This document shows positions 11,634-23,196 of a DNA stretch of 64,000 nucleotides, piece by piece. The stretch is taken from assembly GCF_002999335.1 (NCBI RefSeq), contig NW_020312076.1, forward strand, positions 47,025-111,024, read 5' to 3'. Positions within the stretch are counted from its first letter, which is position 1; each line of letters begins with the position of its first letter. Below the pieces are notes generated by a model. That model worked only from the letters and a program-made list of their open reading frames with translations. It was not told where the DNA came from and did not search any database. Position numbers and translations under genes: made by a program. The stretch comes from Cyclospora cayetanensis (lineage: Eukaryota > Apicomplexa > Conoidasida > Eucoccidiorida > Eimeriidae).

Positions 11634-14600
11634 ATGGAGGATTTCCCCAAGAGGAAACAACGGATCCTTCGAGGCTTGATACCCGAGGGAGAGTCCCCTA
11701 CTTCCCAGGAGCTCGCATGTGCGTGCGATGAGGGTATGGGCTACTTGGAGGGGAATACCCCGAAGCAAGACAAATCCCTCAAGGGCAGCGTGGATGCGTT
11801 ACTCGTGCCTATTTGTGCGTATTTGAATGCCCATCCCGAATATGTCACCACGAGCTGCTGTAGCGGCCGTATCACTGCTTACCAGCAGGCCCACACGTCG
11901 GATGGCAAGCGCGTGAAAAGCGGCGGACGGCTCGTCTTTGTTAGCCATGAGGCCGTGGATTTGTCGGCTGCGGAACGGCTTCTAACTGAGATTTTGGAGG
12001 GCAGTCGCCACTATCCAGAGAAGAGGACGGGCAAAGCCGACACAGAGAGATCCGAGAAAGCACTTCCGGCCTTGAGTCACACAGACCTGAAGCTAGAACC
12101 AGTAATCTTGCACGTTGAATCGGCAACTGCGCCAGCAGCCCTTGCTTTACTAAGGGCTGCAATAGCTGCAGGCCTTAGGGAATCTGGCATTCTCTCTCTG
12201 GGAAAGAGGAACATTGTGGCAATCAGGGGCAGCCAGCGTTTGGAGGCGCCTCTAACTCTTGGGCTTCGTGGATCCTTGCAGCTGCCTGGCCTCCCACGGA
12301 GCGACGAGGGCGCAGATCCTGCAGACGCGGAAGGCGAACAGCTCCTGGTAACTTCCGCATACTTCTCTTCTCTTCTGTTGCTGTGCAACGAGAAGCTCAA
12401 GTGCAACGAAAGGCAAATCGGCAGACTCTACGAGGTCCTCAGGAAAAACTTGAGTCCAGAACAAATTCTTTCACCGGATGCACACGATTTCCAAGAGGTG
12501 AGGGGGCTGCAGGATTTCGCGTGGTGCGCGTGTCTAGTTTTGCGCGGGAGGCCTTCGAGTGGCCTCTTGCTGTGTCGCGTCGTGTCGCGCTCCAAGGCTT
12601 TCACGCTCATTTGTTCAGACACCACAACACACATTGCGAGGGTACAGCTTAGGTCTTTAGGTGCATCGAATTGGGGGTTTAAGGGGTAGCCTGTATCGGC
12701 AGGATGAGTATGCTTTTGTCTGTGTTTCCTGGTGCCTGCTTTCTGAACAGCCAGGCGGCCAGAGGACCCTTCAAGGGTCAGGAGAGTCCTGTGGCAGCAG
12801 TCGCAGAGCATCCGAATGCACGAAAGGCGAAACGGCCTTCGAGCTAGCTTCTGGTTCCCCCCATAATGTAGGCCATGCGGTTTCTTCAGATAGCAGAAGT
12901 GGTGGTGCGTCGCATGCATTCGTCGGGGTGCGCGAGCGCGAGCTCTTAAAAGCCGTCAAGTCGGCCTTGGAGGACTTGGGTGTCTATGACAAGACTCGCA
13001 AAGTTCAGCAGCTGCACTTCGAAGAGTTTGACTCGACGGAGCAGATTGAACTCACTCCGCCGCCCCCCCCTAACTGCCCGTGGCTGGGCTTGCTGCCCGT
13101 AAAGAGCGACCTATGCGACGGTTCTCTTTCGCAGGAACTGCGCGCAGCACTGGTGACGTCTGCAGGTGGGCTATGGCCTGTAGTAACGAGCAACGCTCAT
13201 GGAGCGCTAGAGCTGGGGCAGCTTTGCCTTTCAGCGATGCTTGCGCGCACACGGGTCACTTGTAAGAACTCGAGGGAAGCCAGAGAGGGCTTCTCAAAGT
13301 CTATAATGCCGGGTTGCTGCTGTGTTGGCTCCTACAGCTGACGGGTCGGTATCCCTGTTTTCCTATGGCTCCGGCGTGCCCCCGCAGAGGCGCCGCAAGC
13401 AGAGCATTGCAGAATGCTTAGATGGGCTGCTTCGAGCGGCATGCACGGCTCTTCCAGGCGGAGATGCGTTGGTGCGTCGGGCCGAGCAGCTACGTAAAGA
13501 GAGGCTTTCAGGCGGCTCGCCTGCTCCGGCTGCCTGCCCCGCTGCACGCGGCGACCTCCTAATCAAATGGCCGGAAAAGTTTGAGAGGGTCGGAAATATA
13601 ATCCTGCTGCCGAGGGACAGCCTCATTGAGCTGCATCAGCTTCTTCAGATGTACGGATACATAGGCCTATAAACAGACATATATACGTATATATATGTGT
13701 ATCTAGATGTGTGCATCTAGATGGAGGGAACAGTGATGGTGTTTTGCCTCTTACAGGGCTTGATTTTCTCGATTTTGTGTAGCCGCCCACGGTTGAATGG
13801 CCGCCTTGTCCTGCCAGTTGTGCTCGCGCCTGCCTCGCCCTTTGCTCGAGTTGTGTTTCATTATTTGGCGGAGGCTGCTCCATGCTTGCGAGAGGCACCC
13901 CAAGTTAAGAGGGGCCGGAAGGTGCAGCCGTACAAGCGTCTGCTCGCCCGTGTACTGGGAGTTCCTGCTGCGTTATTTCTTTTGCGCGATCTTCCTGCAG
14001 CGGGTGGGAGACCGTGGGAGCGACGCAGGCTCGCCTCCTCGAGACTTCGTTGTGGCGGGCCTTTTGCAAAGAGCTCAGGGTTACCGCCGTGGGGTTGCAG
14101 GCTCCAGTCGAGGGGCGGATGCGGCAGAGCCAAGTATGGTATTTCGGCACGACAGGCGCGCTGCCAAGCGGCGTTTTGGTGCCGTGCGGGCAGAGAGAGT
14201 GAATTTTCGCACAGCACAATCGGCAGGTGTTGCAAGGGTCCTGTGCTCGGCGGGCGGCTGCTGGCAGTTCTGGCGAAAACGCCAGGTTCAGTGCTGCACG
14301 GGGAAGCACCGCTTCGCCAGCAGCAACGCCACGCTTAGAATCGCCAGGTTCTCGCCCCTGTCTGGCTGCTGGGCTAACTTTTGGGGTGTACACAGGAGTG
14401 CCTGTGGACGGCTGCGCAGGCGCGCCTTGTCTATGGAGACAGCGGCCTGACGGGCGTCAAAGAGAACGGCATAACGTACACGCTGGATGTAACGCAGTGT
14501 ATGTTCGCCTCGGGCAATGGCACGGAACGGTAAGCTCTTTTTGAAACCGCGCGTTGCTTCCTGAGCACGTGCAATGACCGCTTACGAATTTCTGTAGTGG

Positions 14601-15987
14601 TTTTTTTTGGCTGGCACGAGTTCAAGGAAAAAGGTGCTTTGCTGCGCGCTCCATGGTCTTCAAAGCATGGCTCGCTGCCGCTTCAGGGAGCACGCGGAGG
14701 CTCTGGCCTGGCAGTCCCGCTCGAGCATCCGAGCAGTAATAACCCGCTGCCGTTGCCACCACCGTTCGGTGCGGCTGCTTCCGTGTTGCTGCTGCAGCCT
14801 GAGATTTCGAGAGAGCATACAGGCCAGCAAAGGACCCCCTGAAACGGTGGTGGATTTGTTTTGTGGCATTGGGTACTTCTCGCTCCTCGCTCTTGCCTCT
14901 GTTCCCCCTACGAGGCTGAAGAAACTCTACGCCTGCGACATCAACCCTACGGCGTTGAAGGTAAGCGGTTCATGAGCTTCGCCTGCCGGAACTACAGGAA
15001 GGGGCTGTAGACAATAAGGGCAGGCGCTGCAGCAGTGGCAGCAGCAGCACCACAGGCGGTAGCCTGCGTCTGCACACTTTGCGCTCTGCGACATCATTCA
15101 TATGCACTGTCTGCATCCTGCGCGTGGTCCTATACGCATGGATGCCGCCTCTCTATTTGGCTCTTTCCCAATTGCTTTGTCCTGTGTCTGCGTGTTGGCC
15201 TCAGTTCTTCCACATGTCGTTGGCTCCAAACCGTGTAGACCCTTGCCGCGTGACGTTCCTTTTGTGTGATAGTTGCTCCCCGCTGTCAGGGTCTGTTGCA
15301 ACGGCTCCCAGCGCCGTGGACGTCGCTGTTGAGTGCTCTCCTGCCGCTGCAGCGGCCCGCTTAGCCACTGCTACTGCAGTAGCCGACACGCCGGTGCAAC
15401 ATAAAGCTCTGTCGAGACACTCGCAGAATTCTACGGAAACAACAGCCACAGTACCTGCTGCGCTTATGGGCATCGCAGATAGGATCAGTCTGGGTCTCAT
15501 TCCCTCAAGTGAAGAAGCGTGGCCAACGGCTGTCGCGCTGCTAAACGGCAAAAGGGGGGGAACCCTGCACGTCCATGGAGTGGCACCCCTCGAGGCTGCT
15601 GGATATAGTGGACAGCCGTTACCCTCAGCTTTATATGCGTACACCGATGCAGCTACGGGAGAACAACTCGTGACTGCAAGCGTTTTAGAAGCAACCGGAG
15701 CCTCAGGAGAATCGATAGATGGAGCGATGCCTCAACAGGACAAGAGCCGACCCACGGGAGTTGGGGGTAACTGCAAATTGGGGGCATCGTTGCAGTTTGC
15801 ACAGCACGCGCTCAGAAGTATGGCAGAACTCGTGAAGACTAAGATAAAACAACCAGGGGAGGTATGGGCGGTGTATGTACACCATGTTGAGAAGGTAAAG
15901 TCCTATGCCCCGAAGCTCTTCCACTTTGTTGTGGACATTACTGCCTGTCCCCTCGTGTACAGCGCCAGCATCTGCAACCGCCTTTAG
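11634..15987 (+). CDS. Fused TYW3-TYW2 wybutosine synthesis enzyme
   Basis: The two steps act on tRNA-Phe G37: TYW2 (Trm12) transfers the aminocarboxypropyl group of S-adenosylmethionine, and TYW3 methylates the yW intermediate. Inferred exons: 11634-12497, 12751-13165, 13338-13650, 14001-14133, 14420-14529, about 14621-14960, 15205-15987, all in phase, about 985 residues. Exon 1 is a whole TYW3 domain with TTSCCSGR near residue 71. The TYW2 part shows FERVGNIILLP, then SLWRAFCKELRV, then ENGITYTLDVTQCMF with SGNGTER. The SAM site follows as VVDLFCGIGYFSLLAL with CDINP, then IADRISLGLIPSSE, then GGTLHVHG. No kelch domain lies between the halves, unlike the plant TYW2/3 fusions. The acceptor of exon 6 is uncertain and encodes an Arg/Cys-rich insert. 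Function is inferred from both domains being intact. Confidence 0.93.
13676..13720. repeat. TA-rich repeat in a TYW3-TYW2 intron
   Basis: A short alternating TA/TG run with two copies of ATCTAGATG, immediately after the third exon. Confidence 0.6.
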
Positions 15988-17958
15988 CCTACCAGGCGTC
16001 ATGGCGTTCTTAGGAAGCTGCAGTGGGGGTTTTGCCCCCGAGAGCCGCGGTGCAGACTTCTGCAGTATCATGGTTGCCATTTCTCCGCTGGTCCTGCTGT
16101 TGCCTCTGCCTCGTGGAGGCCTGCAGTAGCCAGTCCTCTTGGTTAGTCGTATCACAAAATAATGGGCAGGAGTGGCAGATAAACTAAGGGCCACACACGG
16201 CACCGCTCGTGCTGTATTTCCTACACTCTTCTGACTAAATAGAGGCTGTCAAGTGTGCGCATGCCCGGCGACGTTTTAGCATCGACACGATGCTGGTTGC
16301 AGTGTACAGGCAAGGCGAGGCTCTAAACTGGCCGTCACGGCGGCCTGCCTGGTGCACAACAGACCGCTTAGCGGGGGAATGACTGACACCGAATTTCGCT
16401 AGAACGTTCTGGGGTCACGGAGGAAGATGGAGGGGGCAGTAAGAAGATGGATTCGGAAAGTGAAGAACACAGAAAGGCTGTAGAGAGGATTTGAAAGACA
16501 CTGAACAAGGAGTGGGAGGCTGCTTGTAGTGTATCACGAGGCTCCGGAGATTTCGGTTCTGCATTCTGTAGCACATGCTGGGGCACGTCTTCCTTGTTGC
16601 TGCTGAGTCGGTAGTCAGTTGGAGAGGCGCGCCTCACTCGTTTACGATATCGTGGGCTTTGCTAGCGTCTGCAAACGCGCAGAGCAAGGGAGCAGCACTT
16701 TTCTTACTAATAAAAGCAAGATGCACCCTTGTGCACTCGCTGCTGTGTCTCCTGGTGTTGCCAGTGTTGCTGGCTTTTCGCCTGTGCGGCCGACCCACTG
16801 CCTGTGTGCGAAACGTGGGTAGCTCAACGGTCGGGCATCTTCCGCATGTGTCTCCTACTCGTCCCTCCCTTAGGTAGCGGAAGCGCCGGGTCTGATGCGC
16901 ATGCGCAGGAACTTGGTACCGTTTTTGCTGCTTCGCCAGTCTGTGTATTGCCAGGGCAGCGGGGGCCACCCATCGTCCATGCCAATAGGGACTTGTTTGC
17001 ACCGTCCAGAATCGTTAGCTTCATTTTTTAAAAATCGCTACAATAATCGCTACAATGGGTCCACACATTGCAAGCCTGCCTCGGTCATCGCTCTTCGCTA
17101 CTGGCTCGGGCGGTACTTGGCAGCCTAACGGCTCTCGCCGCCTTCCGTATCCACTACACCCAGAAGCCCTCTAAGAAATTATAGAGGCCCGTCTAGTAAG
17201 AAATACGGAGGACTGAATTTCGGTAGATGTACAGCCATCCCTTTTACTAAGTTCTTTGTATACCCGTGGGGAGAAGCGTTAGTAAAAAGACGCGTCGGGC
17301 TGTTGGCAAATGGTGATTGCTTTCGCCCTAGAAGGACCCCCTCCAAACAGAAAAAGATCCCTCCAGGGTGCTTCCCTGAGAGTTCAAAACGCAACTTTCT
17401 CTTACATCTGCCACCTTAATTGAGGGTTCTACGCTCAAGGGGGGAGAACCATCGAAGGCCCTCAATGGGGCTTCTTCGCCCCACGCCATTTTTTGTACTT
17501 CCGCCAGCCAGAAACCGATTTCTTTACGTTGCTGAGCACTCGGTTCCCTGTCCTTCCCTTCTTTTACATGAACTCTGCAAAAAGTGTTCGTTGGTTTCCT
17601 GGGGGAGAACCCAGTGGTGGGCAGAGCATTGTGTTTGTAGTCGCGGCAGTTCATGAGCAAGCCTTCCACTTTGAATCATATTTCTCGGGAACCAGTGAAA
17701 GTGGCTTTCATTGTATTCTGTCCATGTTCACTGGTTTCCGACGGAGAGGACCAGAGGGAACACACAGCTTACCTGCCAATACACTCAATCGTTTTCCGCA
17801 TGTGCCGCCGAATTGACCTTATATTGATGAATTTTAAATCGCGCCAGCAGTGGCCCAGGAAACCGGCGCGCCTGTCTGTAAACTAGGGAGCCTCAACAGT
17901 CGCAGATTCATCATACCCTCCCATTCCCCTTTACCCCGTTTCCCCGCGTCCCACGAAG
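15988..17958. other. Intergenic region, no gene recognised
   Basis: Only short open frames without motifs or convincing splice pairs. It separates two plus-strand genes and should contain the 3' UTR of TYW3-TYW2 and the promoter of ATAD3. Confidence 0.6.
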
Positions 17959-20900
17959 ATGTACTTTCCGTCTTTCGGCGGATCATCCGCCGTTCCATCG
18001 GCAGCTCTGCCAAATGCAATTCCAAAAAAAGGCGAAGAAGGCGAAAATATTACGGGGAAATGTGTGTTTATCGTAATTGCTTAATCCTTCAGCTGGACTC
18101 GCTCCCTGCTCAGTTTCATGAGACGTCACAGGACGCCCACCGGTTGCTGCTGTTAGCTTCCCCGCATACTTTACCTGCATGCCTGTTAGGGCGTTGTGAA
18201 CTTTAAGCACTATTTGTTCTGCGTTCTCGCGCACATGCCCTACTGTTGCCCACTCGGTATCCTTTAACCCGCTTTTGCGTTATCTGTATCTCCGTCGAGT
18301 TCCTCCGCCTTCCACTCGAGAGTGATTTTCTTTTCTTTGGTACTTCTGACTTGCCATGCAGTTGATCCCACCGCACTGGAAAGGGGCGCGAAAGCCCTCA
18401 AAGAGTTGGATAGCAGTCCAAATGCCTCAAAGGCCTTCGAGGTTATCAAGCTGCAGGAGATGACGAAGCAGAAGGAGCTTCAGAAAGAAATGGAACAGGC
18501 AAGGGGCTGCATAGATTAGGAACCTGTTGTCACTGCTCATGCCATCGTTTCTTGGTCACTTGCCAACCCTTTGGCTGCCATTTCCACTACTATAACTGCC
18601 CGTCACGTTTGATGTGCGCTTGCGCTGCTATTCTGCCACGCCTTAGCATGCGCATGATGCTGCACACGAGGAAGGCTGTGCATGCGCCAGTAGGGGAATT
18701 TCCTGCGTTCATCTGCCTTGTTGCTGTTGTGCCATTCGTCCAGATTTCTGCTGCGAGAGCCCACGCACAAACAGAGCGAACCAAGGCTGAGGGTGAGGAG
18801 CGGCGCAAGACAATCGATCACCAGCAAGAACAAGAAAGGCGCACTGCCCAGTATAAGACCAGACTGGATGCGTAAGCCGTCTTTTCTTAGCACTTTGCGA
18901 AGCTGCACTGCACTACGCAGGCTTCAGCGCCTCGCATTCGTGATGAGCGCTTACGCGGGTGGGGGAGTTAGCAAATCGGCTTGCATGTGAAGCACCAGCC
19001 AAGTGCCTAGTGGCACGTGCATTTTGAAAGTCTGTAGTGGGCGTTTGTCCGCGTGAGACTAGGCAATACGTCTAGTTTCGCTTTGAGGTGCACCAGGACC
19101 AGGATTTATTTTCGAAGCAGTACGTGTCTGGCGATGCACTGCAGGTGCTTCACCCCCTGCAATCCTCTATTTGCTGTTGTTGGTGGGTTTTTCTGCAGTG
19201 AGTCCTACCAGAAGAAGCTACAAGATCAGCAGCGGCAGAATGAAGAATTCCTTCGCCAGCAGCACCAGCAGTTTTTGCGACAAGAGGAACAGAGGAAAAA
19301 GACCGAAGCTGTAGGCTCTCAAAAGCTTCATGAGCTGGGTGTAACTCTCAAGGGCAAACCTCTCTAGGCTTTAAAAAGCGCCGAGGCGAGACACGTGGGA
19401 GTGGTTTGCAGCCGCACAGTGGAGGCTCCCCGCTTGTTTAGTTGAGTGGTTCAGACAGGGATGGCGAGTTAGGGTCTCTTATGCACAAGGGGTCTCTGAT
19501 GGAAGCCAACGAGGCAGCTGCCAGGTGACGGCATTCGGGGGTAGACGCGCATTTTTCAAGCTGAAAATGTGAAGGCGCTTCTACGTCGGTGAAACGCGGG
19601 GAGGGGAGGGGATGGGCTGTCGTCAGGAAAGGCGCACGGTACTCAATAGCATGTGCCCCCACAGACTCCTCCTGTAACGGTCGCTTGTGCGAGTTAGTTT
19701 TCATGGGTTTAGGGGAGAGTTGCTTGTATTTTTTTGGGTAGGAAGTGTTAGAGATGCGCCGTCAGCAGCTGCGTGAGGAGAAAGCCCTCGAACAGAAGCT
19801 CCAAGCAGAGCGCATCCGAGAGGAGGCAAAGGGCCGCATTTTGCAAGAACGGGAAAACATAGACGTCCATCTGAGGTAATGCACCTGGCACTCAGGAGAA
19901 GCCGTCTGACTCCTCGTGTTTCACGCTATGTTCGCTAGGCGGAGCCCCTTCTCCTTCATTTAAAGTGGCACCAGCGCTGTGCGCGCGGTGGGCGTTGTAA
20001 TACTAAAGCCATTTGCCACAGCTTCTGCATGTGAGAGGCCCCGATGTGCGTATTTTCCGCAGGGCGATGCGTGCAAAAGCCGCGGAAGAGAGGAAGACGA
20101 AGCTAGAGAGTCTGCAGGCAACTTTCAGCTCTGTGGGAGCTGCGTTTTCGCATTTAATGACTGACAAAGCACAGCTCACCACTCTCGTGAGCAGCGCAAT
20201 CTTAGTGTACATTTGATGGCTAGTAGCGCATCTGGAGGACGCTACGTGCATGTGCACCGAAACAGCCATCGGCATAAGGGTCAAACCAGCGAAGGAAACT
20301 TAGTGGCTGGACGTTGTGCTGGCTTTTAGTGGCATGGCGCTGGCATGTCTCTGTGTAATGCTTGCAGGTGGGAAGCGTCACCGCTTTGGCTGCCGGAATT
20401 TACGGAGCACGCGCCGCAGCCTCCATTGGTGGCAGATACGTTGTGCGCTACATGATTTGCGGTCTAGGGTGGATGGTCTTGATAATGTAGTGTACCGTTG
20501 CATTAGCGTTTGGCGCGAGAGTAATTGACGCCATGCTTCTTAACCAGCGTTGCTTTGATGAACCCACTCGTCGTATCATCATGCACCTGTTCATCAGCTA
20601 GTTGCTTGCTTCGCCTGCGTGTCGCGCTGTTTGACTTGTAGGAAGCCCGTATGGGCAAGCCACCCCTTGTTCGAGAAACTTCCCGCTGGACGTTTGCTGT
20701 GAGTTTCCGATGAGGGCTGCGTGGTCAAGTTTGGTGCATTGGTACATCGTGCATCTGCCGTAGAACGTAGCTTGTTGGCTCTGTAAAACGCCGTATGCGC
20801 ATCTGTTGCCTTTCCCTACTAATGAGGGCTTGCGCGGCGTCTCTGCAACGCCGTGTGGGACGACCCATCCTTCTTAATACTTGCGTGCATCCAATTTTCG

Positions 20901-23196
20901 AACGATGATCCCCCCATGGAGAGCACCGTCCTGCTGAGCGCACGCGTCTTTCCCTTTAACTCACTGTTTGTTTGTGTGATGCTCCAGCGATCCTTCTTTT
21001 CCCCTTTACGCTTCCTGAGAGGCTCTCGCGGTCCTGGATCTGCGTCCGCGGCATTGGAGGAGCGTCTAGTGCTGGAGCCAGAACTTGCGGAGCGTCTTCA
21101 ATGGACCACCAACTCGCTCCTCACTACTAAAGCCCACAAAGTGCCCTTCAGGCACCTCCTGCTGCATGGACCTCCGGGGACTGGCAAAACGCTTTTCGCA
21201 CGCACGTAGGAGGCCGTTCGAAAGGAACGCGGGGCCAAGCGTTGCTTTTCAAACGCAGAGGGCAGCATGCAAGCAAGAGCGGCGGGTGGTGGTTAGACGG
21301 CGTGGTGTCTGTTGCTGGGCGTTCCGCTGTGCGTGTCCATCCTTGTGGCATTGGGACCGAGTGTATTATTGCCTTGTGCCTTTCTGCACGTGTGTGCATG
21401 GCTTGCCGCTACGCCCCTCTCATGGCTTTTGCGTTCCTCCATGTGCAGCGGCGTTCTTATTGGGGACCCTCTCGTTTTCGGTGTCTGGCTTGCCGTTCTT
21501 GTTTTCTGGCTTCAGTTTGGCTCGGTCCTCCGGTATGGACTACGCGATCATGACTGGAGGAGATGTAGGACCGTTGGGTCGGGACGGCGCTTCTGAGATC
21601 AATAAATTGTTTGCATGGGCAGAGAAAAGCCGGAAAGGATTGATTCTTTTCATTGACGAGGCAGACGCCTTCCTAAGGCAAGGACGAGCAGCAGTGGTCG
21701 GAGCAGGCTCGGAGGGGATGAGTGAAGATTCAAGAAATGCAATTTCCGCCTTCTTGCATCACACAGGCACGGAAACCGACAAATTCTGTGTTGTTCTCGC
21801 TACCAACTGCAGGGAGATCTTAGATCGGGTCAGAAAACTGCAGTAACATTACCGCAAGTGTAGACAGAATTGATATACGCAGCAGGAGTTGCAGCTATGT
21901 GTATCGATGCTCTTTTCGAATTTTTTTGAGTATAATGTAGTATAATGCAAGATCAGTTTTGAAAGTGCTGTTTGGGGTAGCAACTCGCTGTCGGTTCAAG
22001 CCGAGTGGCTTGTTACCGCCCCCTGTTACTTCATGTGTGCCCAGTAAAGCTTTGATGAAGCCTTTGTTTTCTTGCAGTATTTGTTCTTGGCAGTCGTAGA
22101 AACCGCAAACTATCACCTCTTTGGCTCTCAGCTCACTTTTCCTATTCTTTTGCCTGTCTTTGCGCTTTTCCTGCGTTTTTGCAACGAGGCTGTCTGTTGC
22201 TTTGTGAAAGCCACAAGTGTGTTATGATACATTGTGTAGAATTTGCAGTGCCCCCTGTCGCCTTGCCATGTATCGTTTGCACTCAGGCAGTGCTGGACCG
22301 CGTTGATGAGCAATTCGAATTCCCCCTTCCTGGGGCCGCCGAGCGACTGCGGATGTTACAGCAGTTTATGGACCGATACCTGCGAGGGATTGGGGCAGAG
22401 GGGAAGGACAAACAAAAGCTAAAGGGAATTGTTATTGATGAGCGGATCGATGAAGCTTTTATGCAGATGGTTGCGGAAAAAACCGAGGGATTTTCAGGCA
22501 GGCAGCTCGCCAAGGTACACTACAAAAGGATTGACGAGCTTTTCGCAGTGTTTTCTCTGTTGTACACCATTAGAGTGGCTATAGCCCTGCTGAAATTGGC
22601 ATATATGGAAATGTATAGGTGTCATATGGATGGACTTCCAGCAGCTTCATCTGTCACATGACAACTGCTGCGCCATAGCCAGTGGAAGTATCTGCATCCT
22701 GAAATTCCCTAAGGTTTACTGCATTTGCCTATATGGGAGCTGTAGCCGCGTTTAACAGATCTGTGAACCGCTGAATTTTGCATTGTTCATTGAGTCTCTA
22801 TGAGGGTGGCTAGATGAGAGATGTTCTTGCACAAGGAGTTGAGCCTCCGCTGCAACGGTGCTCCGAAAGTGAAGTGCAGCCGCGTGGTTCATGTTATTGT
22901 TTGGTAGGTGTTGTTCGCAAAGCGCGAGCACACCCATTCGGTGCTCCCTCGGAGCAAAATGCATCTGGGTGTATCCTAACACGTGACTGCATGTATGCTT
23001 TTCTTTGGGCGTTGTGCTGTTGCAGCTCGTACTGGCGATGCAGGCTGCCGTGTTTGGATCCGGGACAAATACGCTCACACGGGGCGTTGCTGCTGCAGTG
23101 TTGGACTGGAAGGTAAAGCACTTGGCGGAGGACGTAGAGATGTTTGATAGACAGAGGAGAGAAGTAGAACTAAAACGGATGCACATAAAGGAGTGA
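17959..23196 (+). CDS. ATAD3: ATAD3-type mitochondrial AAA+ ATPase
   Basis: ATAD3 is an inner-membrane mitochondrial AAA+ protein needed for nucleoid, cristae and cholesterol-related organisation. Exons: 17959-18061, 18362-18498, 18744-18871, 19199-19310, 19742-19875, 20063-20186, 20368-20442, 20642-20698, 20988-21205, 21516-21828, 22287-22514, 23026-23196. All phases agree, giving 599 residues against 586 or 634 for human ATAD3A. Order: short Pro/Gly N-terminus; FDPTALERGAKALKELDSS at the first junction; a long charged coiled coil to about residue 245; a small hydrophobic Ala/Gly segment at 247-270; RMGKPPLVRETSR; Walker A GPPGTGKT; SGMDYAIMTGGDVGPLGRDG; Walker B LILFIDEADAF; the SRH-like segment with ILDRAVLDRVDEQFEFPLPG; FSGRQLAKL; and a helical tail. 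The second intron starts with GC, not GT. Identity is very secure. Confidence 0.96.

Noticed and set aside
13721..14338. Long alternative frame across the TYW2 region
   Set aside because: The conserved TYW2 motifs are in other frames and join by splicing; this frame is intron plus off-frame exon.
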